A stretch of DNA of 64,000 nucleotides from Poriferisodalis sp965203655 (GCF_965203655.1 NZ_CBDBDD010000009.1:434001-498000), one strand, 5' to 3'; positions 24,801 through 32,804 are shown, counted from the first letter of the stretch. Program-made: numbers and translations. Notes: generated by a model from the sequence alone, not told the origin.

Positions 24801-27072
24801 TTCGCTGCCCGGCCCTCCCTCCATCCAGCGGCCCTCAACGGAGCGGGAGGCGTATGCGGCCGTGGCTCAGCACTTGGGCCTTCCTTTGAGCGCGACGGTC
24901 CAACATCGGCTGGAGGGGCTGCCCTCCTCGGATCCATGGCGCGAACTCGAAGGGCTCACGGACAAGCACGAAGAGGCAGCAGGCACAGGACGTGTCGACG
25001 AGCTACTGGAACGAGCTCGCAATCTGCTCGGATTCGATGAGTGGCGTCCGGGCCAGCTGGACGTGATGCGCAGCTTCGCTCGAGGCGATGACACCCTTGC
25101 GGTGATGCCCACCGGAGCGGGCAAGTCGCTCACCTACCAATTGCCTGCCATGTTGCGCCGAGGTCTGACGTTGGTGGTGTCTCCTCTGGTGGCGCTCATG
25201 CGAGATCAGGTCGAGGGATTGCGCGAACGAGGATTGACGCGTGTAGCTGAACTCCGCTCTGGCCAGACACAGAGCGAGCAGGCCGAAGTGCTTCGTCGTG
25301 CCCGCAATGGGGCCTACAAGTTGCTGTACGTGTCCCCGGAGCGCCTGTGGTCGAGTCGTCTGAGGCAGGCCTTGGCCGACGTCGAAGTCTCGGCGGTGGC
25401 CATCGACGAGGCGCATTGCATTTCCCAGTGGGGGCATAGCTTCCGCCCCGAGTACCGGACCATCGCACAGGCGGTAGGCGAACTGTCGTCGGGCGTCCGT
25501 CCCCCAATCTTGGCAGTGACCGCGACTGGCACTCGAGAGGTCACTGGCGACATCGTCGCGAGCCTCAGGATGCGTGCTGCACCGGTCACCGTGGAGCTGG
25601 ACCCCAACCGAGCCGAGCTCTGCTACTACGTCGAAGACTGCGACTCGTTCGACGAGCGCGATGTCGCAGTCATGCGGATCGCCGAGGCCTTCCGGCATCG
25701 AGCGATGATCGTGTATGTGCCCAGTCGAGCGACTGCCGCACGCTTGTCCGAGCTGCTGCGGCTCGACGGCCATACTGCGCGGCCGTATCACGGCGGCATG
25801 ACGTCGGCACAACGCGTGCACACCGAAGAGGCCTTCCGATCTGGCGAGATTGACGTGGTCGTTGGCACGAACGCGTTCGGCTTGGGCATCGACAAGCCCG
25901 ATGTGGAGGTGGTCGTTCACTTCGAAATGCCTGCCTCAATCGAGGGCTACGTTCAGGAAGTGGGGCGCGCGGCGCGTGGCGCCGCCGATGGCAGTGGGTC
26001 CGGTGTCGGTCACTGCATCCTGCTGAGGACGCCCGGTGACTGCGGTGTCCATGAGTCGTTCATCAGAGACGCAACTCCCAGTCTTGATGCGGTCATGCAG
26101 CACTGGCAATCGCTCGTGATTGCCAGTGAGCGGATGGACGCGCCGGTTGCGCTCGAGGGGCTCGCTGGCACTCGCTCCGCTGCGAAAGACCGCGACCGCG
26201 AACATCTCGAACTCGCCGCGCACTTGCTGGCCGAGCAGGGATGCGTCGAGCGCATCGAAGACATGATCGAGGAGGGCATCGTCCGGGTCCTTCCCGGTGC
26301 GGCTCGGCACCCGAGTGCTGAAGGCGGCGAAGGGCCGCTCAGTGCCGACGCGTGTGAGGTCCTGGAGTCGCTCAGCGGTATTGATGAGCGAGCATTCGGC
26401 ATTCGCTTGTGGGCATCGGAGTTGGGTTGGACATCGCCGCGTCGACTCGAACGCGCACTTGTCGAGCTCAGCTATGCCGAGGCTGTCGACCTGTCGGCGT
26501 GGCAGGTCTCGTCGATGTGGCGCCGAGTACCTGGCAAGACCCCCGATTTTGCTGCCATCGACGAAGCGCTCGAACAGCGCAGGAGTGCAGTTCGCAAGCT
26601 CAGCGACAGCGCGAAGCGATATCGCGACAGCAACCGGATCTGCCGCCGTCGGATCCTGCTCGACTACCTCGGCGTCAACCCAGCGCCGAGCTGCGCGGCC
26701 TGCGACGTCTGCAGATGCGATCTGGAGCGGCCGTGGGAGCAGGTAGCGATCTCGCGCGAACATCTCGACGAAGCCCTCAACGCTGAAAGCGTGATATTTG
26801 AGATCGCCGCCGAGGTGCCCCCCGGGGATCGGAACCGGCGACCGCCGTCCCGGGTGAACATCGAGCGGTGTCTCGCCGGCGAATCCGGCGACGGCACTCG
26901 CAGTGAGTTGTCACTGCCATTGCGCACGCACCGGCTGTACGGTCGGTTGGCTGCCTTGGGCCAGCGTGGCGTCCGGCGCGAAGTCGACCGTCTGCTTCGC
27001 GAGGGCAAATTGCGCGTCGAACGTGTCGAAAGTCAAGGCACCAGCTGGGAGACACTGCGCTTGATGGCGTAG
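21868..27072 (+). CDS. Fusion protein: DEDDh exonuclease + DinG/XPD-like helicase + RecQ helicase
   Basis: This 1734-residue protein joins three DNA-processing modules. Residues about 15-190 are a DEDDh exonuclease with all motifs (DIET; HNGRLHDF; HRAVPDAE). Residues about 300-1010 are a DinG-type helicase (Walker A near 346-357, APTGTGKT; DEGH near 525; motif VI TQAVGRLIRT). Its iron-sulfur cysteines are largely missing: the usual KGxxNYxC site reads KGIANYVS, and only one Cys remains in the insertion. Residues about 1045-1620 are RecQ (Walker A MPTGAGKS near 1077; DEAHCISQWGHSF near 1177; zinc cysteines CRRRILL and CAACDVC about 1591-1616), with no HRDC domain. Exo-DinG fusions are known in Firmicutes; adding RecQ is unusual. 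ATG 21868 was chosen because the ORF to 21733 overlaps the SPFH gene. Base use is slightly less GC-biased than in its neighbours, consistent with transfer. Confidence 0.85.
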   Translation: MTLQDELDAESAVLHYVVVDIETVPQVGIGPAQDIREIGACRVEVLPDGRHSVAARPFHRLIRSEVVSPVTGSRYSPSPSAAAADAESDTGLVACRDALGDLVDFCAGTPVVAHNGRLHDFAVLEDACRRHDVPTLHDDRLDSLDLAHVAAPRIGSELRPNADGSIPPASRSLDDLAAWLGVADRRRERHRAVPDAELTVLLIERMLKMISSTEPVRQLQRRILHAGCHPWARFLEHPLVDVSLIDCLRLDTAQLSAQDGSPNDDVPGLGHRSVERSSTAAQPVAQLDEASVLAPLSPGGALVTGEGRVFRDQQRKMAAAVLAALADSSRGSGDGGVAPTGRLAVEAPTGTGKTLAYLVPAAACARARRRPVAIATHSKVLQDQLLTDIEIYRRTVGDIRWVLLKGIANYVSVGYLDAAIEAGSEEPVESLVLAVLAGWAAQTATGDWDDLSIAQIEAAWPQVRELRARLSVDELRDFATDEADRLCFYRRALNSISSTDIVVANHAVLVTLDRLFEEVSHLIIDEGHNLEDAATSALTEETGASALSALFDCVAHARGGGGVLRRYAVACGDNPPGGQIDAALESLDRCREAIAELDTRVVDYVRGRTEVTVAQAASFGVSYRLRPGFDTRRAEFAPARRAAQALCEHLRHLSGCLALGPPASAQGTRHWRHIESELGRISRDARAAADVVAETMSARDDENWISIVDLFCRTSAGGDGTTWEWQLRRVPLSVADRLKAKWMELASVVLTSATLRVNGEFGHVLERVGLSDALRLCLPTPFEDLSTNELVVLPRHLPVPRGGLMPEFTKAEADELARLILVARGRTLALFTATARMAHARDFLWRVPELRTDGLGVMCQGDAPSGELVDRMRADNSSSLLATRSFWEGISVPGEALSLLVIEKLPFAPLGDPVVAARMHEIERRGEDAFTRYLVPEAALRFTQAVGRLIRTETDRGVCVVLDKRIRGSAPYASVFLDSLPGPPSIQRPSTEREAYAAVAQHLGLPLSATVQHRLEGLPSSDPWRELEGLTDKHEEAAGTGRVDELLERARNLLGFDEWRPGQLDVMRSFARGDDTLAVMPTGAGKSLTYQLPAMLRRGLTLVVSPLVALMRDQVEGLRERGLTRVAELRSGQTQSEQAEVLRRARNGAYKLLYVSPERLWSSRLRQALADVEVSAVAIDEAHCISQWGHSFRPEYRTIAQAVGELSSGVRPPILAVTATGTREVTGDIVASLRMRAAPVTVELDPNRAELCYYVEDCDSFDERDVAVMRIAEAFRHRAMIVYVPSRATAARLSELLRLDGHTARPYHGGMTSAQRVHTEEAFRSGEIDVVVGTNAFGLGIDKPDVEVVVHFEMPASIEGYVQEVGRAARGAADGSGSGVGHCILLRTPGDCGVHESFIRDATPSLDAVMQHWQSLVIASERMDAPVALEGLAGTRSAAKDRDREHLELAAHLLAEQGCVERIEDMIEEGIVRVLPGAARHPSAEGGEGPLSADACEVLESLSGIDERAFGIRLWASELGWTSPRRLERALVELSYAEAVDLSAWQVSSMWRRVPGKTPDFAAIDEALEQRRSAVRKLSDSAKRYRDSNRICRRRILLDYLGVNPAPSCAACDVCRCDLERPWEQVAISREHLDEALNAESVIFEIAAEVPPGDRNRRPPSRVNIERCLAGESGDGTRSELSLPLRTHRLYGRLAALGQRGVRREVDRLLREGKLRVERVESQGTSWETLRLMA

Positions 27073-27189
27073 ATAGCCACAAGCCCATCAGGAGTGCTCG
27101 CGCGCTTGAGTTCGGCGCTGCCCGTACCGGTCGCAACGGCAGCCGAGACCTCCTTGCCTCGAACTTCACGGCTACCGTGAACGCCCTGC

Positions 27190-29034
27190 ATGGCTTTCCT
27201 GCTCCCTGCGAATCTCGTCAACAATATGGAAGTGCCGGCGCCGCTACGGCAAGCCGCCCAAGCGTTCCGGGATTGGTTGCCGGAGCAGGTCACAGTGACG
27301 CTCCATACGGACGCGGAGTCACGACCGGCGGCTGACGACGTGCCGTCAGCTGGTTCCCGGGACGGCAAGAGCAGGCCCTACTTGGTCGTCTTGCATCCGG
27401 CTCTTGGCGTTGTGTTCTTGGATTTCGTCCCAGGGAGCACGGTTCGCGCCTTGGGGACCAGTCGCCGCTCGCGTGCTGTCCTTCGGCGCTTCGCCGAGGA
27501 GACACGTGAACATCTGGGCCAGCAGTCCGATGAGGTCCGCGGGCGGCTTGCCGCCCAAGGCTTGACCGACGAGAGCGTGCCGGTCGCACTCGCCGTGGCA
27601 GCACCGAGGCTGACGCGCGCGAGGGCGCTCGCGGGCGGCCGAGCCGACGTGGACCAGTTCCTGCTGCAGGACGACCTCACGTCCGCGTCGATTGAAGCTG
27701 CGTTGCGGCGCGTGATTGCCCAAGCTCACGGCGGCCGACTGCACCTGGGCGCGACCCTCAGCGCCGCAGACGAGCGCCGCGTTCGAGCGGCCATCAATCC
27801 TCAGCTGATCGTGCACCGTGAGACGCCGCCCGAGCAGGGTCAGCTCGTGTTTCGACCACCGGACGGCGGCGAGGACGTTGTCGGAGTGCTGGATCGACGT
27901 CAAGAGCGTCTTGCCGATCACCTCGGCAGCGGTTACCGAGTCATCAAGGGCGTAGCGGGTTCCGGCAAGACTCTTGTGCTCACCTTTCGAGCACGGCATC
28001 TTGCCCGCCATCACCCGCGCTGGCGCATCTTGCTGACGTGCTTCAACCGGCCGCTCGCATCGTCGTTGGCACGTCAGCTCGATGGCCTTCCTCGAGTCGA
28101 AGTTCGCACCGTCGACGGCATGGCAAACCAGATCTGTACGGCACTTGGGATTCGGACGGACCACTTGGGCAACGAGAAGTACGACCGCCGAATTCGAGAG
28201 GTGCTGCAAGCGATTGAAGCCAGTCGCGTGCCGGAGCACTTTCGCTACGACGCTGTCTTGATCGACGAGGCTCAAGACCTCGACAAGAGCCGGACCCAGA
28301 TGCTCTTCGGACTCTTGAAGCAGCCATGGAACGATTTCGTAGTTGCTCTCGACTCGGCGCAGAACCTGTATCGGCGCCAGCCGGGGCTCCCACCCCCCGC
28401 TCAACACCCTCCGGATTCGACGGATACGACCGAGATCAGCGGCCGTGGCCGGACCGAGATACTGCGCTTGAACTACCGAAACACCTACCAAGTCCTCAAG
28501 TTCGCTGACGACTTCTTGCGTGCAGACGGTTTGCTCGAGAGCGGCGATCTGGAAGATCCGGCGACCTACATCCCGCCTGAGGCCGCAGAACGGACGGGTC
28601 CCGAGCCTGATGTACGTCCATTCTCCTCGAGCGACGCCGGCTATCAGGCCATCTGCACAGCCCTGCGCCGGTCGCACGACGAGGGCCTCCGCTGGTCAGA
28701 CATGTCGGTGCTTGCCGGCAATTGGGATGCGCTCAATGACTTCGAGCGTTTAGCTCGGGAGCAGCGAATCCCTACCTTCAAGCTCGCGGACCTCGACAAT
28801 CGCGGCAGCGAACCCGAGGACGGCGTGCGCCTGTCGACGCTGCAGCACGCCAAGGGTCTCGAGTTCGCTCGGGTGTACATCATCGGTGTGGATGACATCA
28901 GAGGCGGCCCCGACGCTGACGTCACCCTGCAACGTCGTTTGCTGTATGTAGGCATGACCCGCGCCACCGATGTACTCAAGATCGCAGTTTCTGGCAGCGG
29001 TGCCATCGTCGAGTCGCTCTTGGAAGCCCGCTGA
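27190..29034 (+). CDS. UvrD/Rep-like helicase with degenerate NERD-like N-terminus
   Basis: This 614-residue superfamily 1 helicase has Walker A (GVAGSGKTLVL) near residue 256, DEAQD near 359-363, LQHAKGLEF as motif V, and YVGMTRATD as motif VI. The first about 90 residues contain YLVVLHPALGVVFLDF, reminiscent of a NERD nuclease strand, but the ExK of active NERD is not visible, so nuclease activity is doubtful. It lies 117 bases after the exonuclease-helicase fusion in the same direction and points towards the convergent RES-Xre pair. Related single-gene UvrD-like proteins occur in phage-defence loci. ATG 27190 has no strong ribosome site. Confidence 0.82.
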   Translation: MAFLLPANLVNNMEVPAPLRQAAQAFRDWLPEQVTVTLHTDAESRPAADDVPSAGSRDGKSRPYLVVLHPALGVVFLDFVPGSTVRALGTSRRSRAVLRRFAEETREHLGQQSDEVRGRLAAQGLTDESVPVALAVAAPRLTRARALAGGRADVDQFLLQDDLTSASIEAALRRVIAQAHGGRLHLGATLSAADERRVRAAINPQLIVHRETPPEQGQLVFRPPDGGEDVVGVLDRRQERLADHLGSGYRVIKGVAGSGKTLVLTFRARHLARHHPRWRILLTCFNRPLASSLARQLDGLPRVEVRTVDGMANQICTALGIRTDHLGNEKYDRRIREVLQAIEASRVPEHFRYDAVLIDEAQDLDKSRTQMLFGLLKQPWNDFVVALDSAQNLYRRQPGLPPPAQHPPDSTDTTEISGRGRTEILRLNYRNTYQVLKFADDFLRADGLLESGDLEDPATYIPPEAAERTGPEPDVRPFSSSDAGYQAICTALRRSHDEGLRWSDMSVLAGNWDALNDFERLAREQRIPTFKLADLDNRGSEPEDGVRLSTLQHAKGLEFARVYIIGVDDIRGGPDADVTLQRRLLYVGMTRATDVLKIAVSGSGAIVESLLEAR

Positions 29035-29041
29035 GTTTGAG

Positions 29042-29539
29042 TCAAAGGTAGGAACCGAGTTCCTCTGTCCTGACAATTCGCACTCTGCTCCTCGGGAACT
29101 GTGCCTCGAAGAGGACGATGACACGGCCGATGCCGGTGGCTGATGGGGCACGTAGGCCGCCGAACCCTGCCCTTGCGACTGCTTCGCCTACCTGTTGGCA
29201 GCGAGTCCAGTTCTCGGCGACGATGTCGTTGAAGCTGAGCCCGGCTGTCTTGAGAGCGTCGGGCGCGGCGAGATCTGCGAGGTGGACGCCGTTAAGGGCG
29301 ACGTGGTGCAATGCGCGCGGAAGCAATGACGCGGCACCCCGGCCTTGTCCGTCCGCCATTCGCTGGAATTCGGCAATGCACGTCGGCAACGAGTCGGCCA
29401 GATAGATGGCGGCACTGCCGCTGGGACGATTCCATCGACCGCCGAATTTTTGGGATCCGCCGCCGGAGAGCGGTTGGCGACCGGGGGACGTGTGCCGGAA
29501 GGCCACTGCGTGGAGCACGGTCGACGAGAAGTCGGTCAC
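29042..29539 (-). CDS. RES domain toxin (NAD+-degrading type)
   Basis: This 165-residue RES-domain protein is the toxin half of a RES-Xre module. It has the conserved GGRWNRPSGSAAIYLADS block, the E in CIAEF, and LRAPSA late in the domain. Characterised RES toxins deplete NAD+ in the cell. It follows its antitoxin by 39 bases on the same strand and ends 7 bases after the convergent UvrD-like gene. Length and domain order are complete, so it may be active. Confidence 0.88.
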   Translation of the reverse strand: MTDFSSTVLHAVAFRHTSPGRQPLSGGGSQKFGGRWNRPSGSAAIYLADSLPTCIAEFQRMADGQGRGAASLLPRALHHVALNGVHLADLAAPDALKTAGLSFNDIVAENWTRCQQVGEAVARAGFGGLRAPSATGIGRVIVLFEAQFPRSRVRIVRTEELGSYL

Positions 29540-29578
29540 GAGTTTCGGAGCAGCGCATGTGGCCGCGGGGGTCCGGAA

Positions 29579-29917
29579 CTACACAGTGACGCCGTCGGCC
29601 AGGGCTTCAAGAAGCGCCACAACCGATCGGTAGTCGCCGGCGGCGATGCGGTCGGCGGGCGAGTCGTGGTCGAGCAGCCGGTTGGGGGCGAACAACCAGA
29701 GCGACAAGTCGGTGGGTTGGATGACCGCGGTCGCCTGCTCGGCCACGTAGGCCAACTCGAGCAGCCGTTGCCGGGCATCAGGCTGCGGCCTGCTGCCGCC
29801 CCGGTTCCAGCGGGCAACGGTGCGGGCGGACATGCCGACCACGCGCCCGATGTCATCTTGTGTGAGTTGAGCAGATTCTTGAAGAGCTTGGACGCGCTCG
29901 GCGATACCGGTCGACAT
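29579..29917 (-). CDS. Xre/MbcA-type antitoxin
   Basis: This 112-residue antitoxin has an N-terminal helix-turn-helix (TQDDIGRVVGMSARTVARWNRG, about 18-39) and the C-terminal toxin-binding MbcA/ParS domain (LAYVAEQATAVI, then WLFAPNRLLDHDSPADRI). It should bind the RES toxin and repress its own promoter. ATG 29917 was chosen over 29950 because GAGAGG precedes it by about 9 bases. A palindrome 50 bases upstream is the likely operator. Confidence 0.85.
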   Translation of the reverse strand: MSTGIAERVQALQESAQLTQDDIGRVVGMSARTVARWNRGGSRPQPDARQRLLELAYVAEQATAVIQPTDLSLWLFAPNRLLDHDSPADRIAAGDYRSVVALLEALADGVTV

Positions 29918-29966
29918 GTCCCAACACCTCTCGCTACGCCGCTTGCGCACTGTTGTGTCAGTAGTT

Positions 29967-29984
29967 TTGACTTAGTTCTGTCAA
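29967..29984. promoter_or_regulatory. Palindromic operator candidate of the RES-Xre module
   Basis: TTGAC and GTCAA flank an 8-base spacer, forming a perfect 5-base inverted repeat in the only AT-rich patch of the region; a third half-site (GTGTCA) lies nearby at 29955-29960. On the minus strand, TTGACA within the palindrome could be the -35 box, which would let the Xre antitoxin block RNA polymerase. Confidence 0.45.
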
Positions 29985-30209
29985 GTAGAATAGCATGTAA
30001 TATGGCATTGATATCGGACAGCCTGTCGAAGAGCGCGGTCTCGTCTGCTCGATGACCCGATTCTCTGTGACATTGAGGCGTGAGTCGCTCATGGCGAGAG
30101 CGCATGCCGACGAGACTGCCCGAAGCTCCCGCTCGGACCATCATGGTTTTTCGGTCTCAGCGAGCGAGACCTGGGTCGGCGGATACATCAGCGCGTAGGG
30201 TGCGCGGCC
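29985..30209. other. Intergenic region between antitoxin and P1 peptidase
   Basis: This 225-base stretch holds an AT-rich start (to about 30030), a GGTCTC/GAGACC inverted repeat at 30153-30171 with a 7-base loop, and the peptidase -10 box at 30196. I see no gene, tRNA or attachment-site repeat in it. Confidence 0.5.
30196..30201 (+). promoter_or_regulatory. Probable -10 box (TAGGGT) for leaderless P1 peptidase gene
   Basis: TAGGGT lies 8 bases before the ATG at 30210. Confidence 0.45.
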
Positions 30210-31130
30210 ATGGCGTTGGGATTGCCGTCGGTGCTGGTCGGTTCATGGACTGACGACGACGCAGCCACCGGGGTGACCGTGGTGCTCCCGCCGCCAGGCA
30301 CCTTGGGCGCCATGGCCGTGCGCGGCGGTGCGCCGGGGACTCGCGAGGCCGCTGCGCTGAGTTCGACGGGCGCCGGCGTCGAGTGTCACGGGGTGGTGCT
30401 GTGCGGCAACAGCGTCTTTGGCCTTTCTGCGGCGGACGGCGTCGTGCGCTGGTGCGCCAGCCAGGGCCGCGGGCTTGACATTCGCGACAGCATCGTGCCG
30501 GTAGTGGGCGCGGCCGTCGTGTACGACATCCAGTCTCCGGACAGCGAGCGTCCGACCGCGGCGGCGGGATGGGCTGCCTGCGAGGCGGCCAGCGCGGACG
30601 AGCCTGCGACCGGTCGGGTCGGCGTGGGGCGGGGCTGCACGATCGGCAAGGTCGCCGGCCGGGATTTCTCTGTGCCCGGCTGGCTGGGCGCTGCGGTGGA
30701 GCGCTCGGGCGATGTGGTCGTCGGTGCGCTGGTGGCGGTCAACGCCCTAGGCGACGTGATCGACACTGACGGGACCATGCTGGCCGGCTGCACGGCGCCG
30801 CCAGGGGCTGAGCGCTATCCGCATGACCCGGTCGAGGCGATTCCCGGGTTCACCGGGCGCGGCACCGAAGAGCCCGAGTCGCCCGAGCGTGGCAACACGA
30901 CGATCGGCTGTCTCGTGACGAATGCCCGCCTCACCAAGCCAGAGGCCTGCCGAGCGGTCGATCTGGCGCACACGGGAATTGCCCGGGCAATCGAACCCCC
31001 GCACACGAATTTCGATGGTGACGCGCTGTTCCTGCTCGCGACCGGAGAGGTCGACACCCAGCCGGACCTGGTGGCAATGCTGGGGGCTGCTGCCGTTGCC
31101 CGAGCGATCCGATCGGAAATCGTTTCCTAA
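30210..31130 (+). CDS. P1 family peptidase (DmpA/NylC-like autoproteolytic aminopeptidase)
   Basis: This 306-residue member of the N-terminal-nucleophile hydrolase-like P1 family cuts itself before a Ser/Thr to form the active enzyme and then acts on N-terminal D- or L-amino acids or amide oligomers. The cleavage region GNTTIGCLVTNA places the probable nucleophile at Thr230 or Thr231. GNSVFGLSAADGVVRW and GRGCTIGKVAG are further family blocks. There is no signal peptide, so it is cytoplasmic. The gene appears to be transcribed alone. Confidence 0.85.
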   Translation: MALGLPSVLVGSWTDDDAATGVTVVLPPPGTLGAMAVRGGAPGTREAAALSSTGAGVECHGVVLCGNSVFGLSAADGVVRWCASQGRGLDIRDSIVPVVGAAVVYDIQSPDSERPTAAAGWAACEAASADEPATGRVGVGRGCTIGKVAGRDFSVPGWLGAAVERSGDVVVGALVAVNALGDVIDTDGTMLAGCTAPPGAERYPHDPVEAIPGFTGRGTEEPESPERGNTTIGCLVTNARLTKPEACRAVDLAHTGIARAIEPPHTNFDGDALFLLATGEVDTQPDLVAMLGAAAVARAIRSEIVS

Positions 31131-31371
31131 TCCGGCCGTGATTGTGGCAATCTGGTCGCACCAGAGAAAGGGGGTGGTCCAAGCAATGCCGAAACGCAAC
31201 AGGACTCTGGAGGTGGCCGGGCGCTGAGGCGGCCCGCTTCCGAGAAGGGGACGTCTCCATCAGGTGGCGACTCCAACCCGGACCACCGAACCCCACAAGA
31301 TCCGCGTGTTGGTCCTCACGCGGCCGCTGCCCCGCCAACCGGCGGAGGCGCGAACACGATCTTCGGGTAGC

Positions 31372-31405
31372 AGCAGGCCCCTGCTCAGTCGAGCGGGGGC
31401 CTGCT
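31372..31405 (+). terminator. Strong 15-base-pair hairpin, terminator or attenuator
   Basis: AGCAGGCCCC pairs with GGGGCCTGCT, then T with G, then GCTC with GAGC around AGTC. This is the strongest perfect stem I see in the window. It could end the peptidase transcript or attenuate the downstream acyl-CoA dehydrogenase gene. No T-run follows. Confidence 0.6.
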
Positions 31406-31443
31406 CGCGTCTGAGGGCACCCAACCAAGAGGCTGAGCCCCGG

Positions 31444-31527
31444 GCCCGAGCGGCCCGCGAGCGAAGCGAGCTAGAGCGGCAAGCACAGGGCGAAGCCGTG
31501 GCCCGAGCGGCCCGTGAGCGAAGCGAA
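31444..31527. repeat. 27-base direct repeat, 57-base period
   Basis: The unit GCCCGAGCGGCCCGCGAGCG plus AAGCGAG occurs at 31444-31470 and again at 31501-31527 with two differences. It lies between the hairpin and the acyl-CoA dehydrogenase promoter. Confidence 0.65.
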
Positions 31528-31584
31528 CATGAGCGGGGAACGAAAGGTTCGACGACGGGAAGGTGCGCCTACCCACGCGGCCTC

Positions 31585-31590
31585 TAGGGT
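31585..31590 (+). promoter_or_regulatory. Probable -10 box (TAGGGT) for leaderless acyl-CoA dehydrogenase
   Basis: TAGGGT lies 6 bases before the ATG at 31597. Confidence 0.45.
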
Positions 31591-31596
31591 CCGCAC

Positions 31597-32799
31597 ATGG
31601 ACTTCGACTGGCCGGACGATGACGATCCTCGCCGCGTCGCTGTGCGCGACTGGCTCGACGATCACGACGGAAATCCGAGCCAGGAAGCGCTGGCACACGC
31701 CGGATACGTGGCACCGCACTGGCCGAAGCCCTACGGGCTGGACGCCGACCCCATCACCCAGCTGCTAATCGACGAGGAGCTGGCCGTCGCCGGCGTGAAG
31801 CGCCTGGCGGGCGGCATCGGACTGGGCTGGGCGGGTCCGACGATCATCTACGGCGGCACCGACGCTCAGAAGGAGCGCTACCTGTGGCCGATCCTCACCG
31901 GCGAGGAGGTGTGGTGCCAGCTGTTCTCCGAGCCCGACAGCGGCTCAGACCTGGCGAACCTGGCCACACGAGCGGTGCGAGACGGCGAGCGGTACATCGT
32001 GAACGGCTCGAAGATCTGGTCGTCAGGAGCGCACCGCAGCAAGTTCGGCATCCTCATCGCCCGCACTGATCCCGATGTGCCCAAGCACCGTGGCGTGTCG
32101 TACTTCATCTGCCCGATGGACACGCCCGGCTTGGAGTTGCGCCCGATCATCGACATGACCACGGCCTACTCGTTCAACCAGACGTTCTTCACCGATATGG
32201 AGCTGCCGGTGGAGAACCGGATCGGCGACGAGAACGACGGCTGGCGGCTGGCCAAGATCACGCTGGGCAACGAGCGAGTGTCGCTCTCGGGCGAAGGAGC
32301 GTTGTGGGGCAGCGGCCCCAGCGCTGCCGACCTGCTCGACGTCGTGCGGTCGGCCGGGGGCGTGTCAGATCCGGTGATGCGCGACCGGGCAGCGCGACTG
32401 CATATCGAAGGCGAGGTGCTGCGGCTCATCCGGCTGCGAACGCTGAGCGCCCGCCTGCACGGCCGCCAGCCCGGGCCCGAGGCCAGCGTGCGCAAGGCGT
32501 TGGCAGACGATCACGGCCAGCATGTCATGGGGCTGGCCAAGGACTTGGCCGGCGCTCACGGACTGCTCGCCAACACGGGCCCGCTGGGCACATCGCCGGA
32601 GTTCCCCAAGACCCAGGCCGTGGTGGAGGGCTGGAACGGCTGGCACGGCGGCTACCTGTTCAGCCCGGCTCTCACGATCGGCGGCGGTACTTCGGAAGTG
32701 CAGCGCAACATCATCGCCGAGCGGGTGCTGGGCCTGCCCCACGACGTCGACGTGGAGTCCGGCAAGTCCTGGTCGGAGGCCCGAGCCTCCCTCGCCTGA
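31597..32799 (+). CDS. Acyl-CoA dehydrogenase family protein
   Basis: This 400-residue FAD enzyme should introduce the alpha-beta double bond in an acyl-CoA. It has the full-length three-domain layout: IGLGWAGPTIIYGGTDAQKERYL, WCQLFSEPDSGSDL (near 106-119) and the C-terminal GGTSEVQRNIIAERVLG tail. It resembles the FadE-type branched- or steroid-chain dehydrogenases of actinobacteria; the chain specificity is unknown. It faces the convergent enoyl-CoA hydratase gene, which could carry out the next step, though they are not in one operon. Confidence 0.9.
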   Translation: MDFDWPDDDDPRRVAVRDWLDDHDGNPSQEALAHAGYVAPHWPKPYGLDADPITQLLIDEELAVAGVKRLAGGIGLGWAGPTIIYGGTDAQKERYLWPILTGEEVWCQLFSEPDSGSDLANLATRAVRDGERYIVNGSKIWSSGAHRSKFGILIARTDPDVPKHRGVSYFICPMDTPGLELRPIIDMTTAYSFNQTFFTDMELPVENRIGDENDGWRLAKITLGNERVSLSGEGALWGSGPSAADLLDVVRSAGGVSDPVMRDRAARLHIEGEVLRLIRLRTLSARLHGRQPGPEASVRKALADDHGQHVMGLAKDLAGAHGLLANTGPLGTSPEFPKTQAVVEGWNGWHGGYLFSPALTIGGGTSEVQRNIIAERVLGLPHDVDVESGKSWSEARASLA

Positions 32800-32804
32800 A
32801 CGTC

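Larger units (their letters stand above)
31131..31596 (+). other. 466-base region without a convincing gene: leader-like ORFs, hairpin, repeats
   Basis: No long gene is supported. It holds a 13-codon ORF at 31186-31227 (MPKRNRTLEVAGR) behind a strong AAAGGGGGTGG ribosome site. A second frame from GTG 31264 contains KIRVLVLTRPLP, similar in style to branched-chain amino acid leader peptides, but has no stop until 31587. Also present are a 15-pair hairpin, a pair of 27-base repeats, and the -10 box of the next gene. Confidence 0.5.

Noticed and set aside
31264..31587. 107-codon open frame between the peptidase and the acyl-CoA dehydrogenase
   Set aside because: Its second half is built from repeats, it has no ribosome site at a good distance and no homology pattern; only the leader-like start is of interest.
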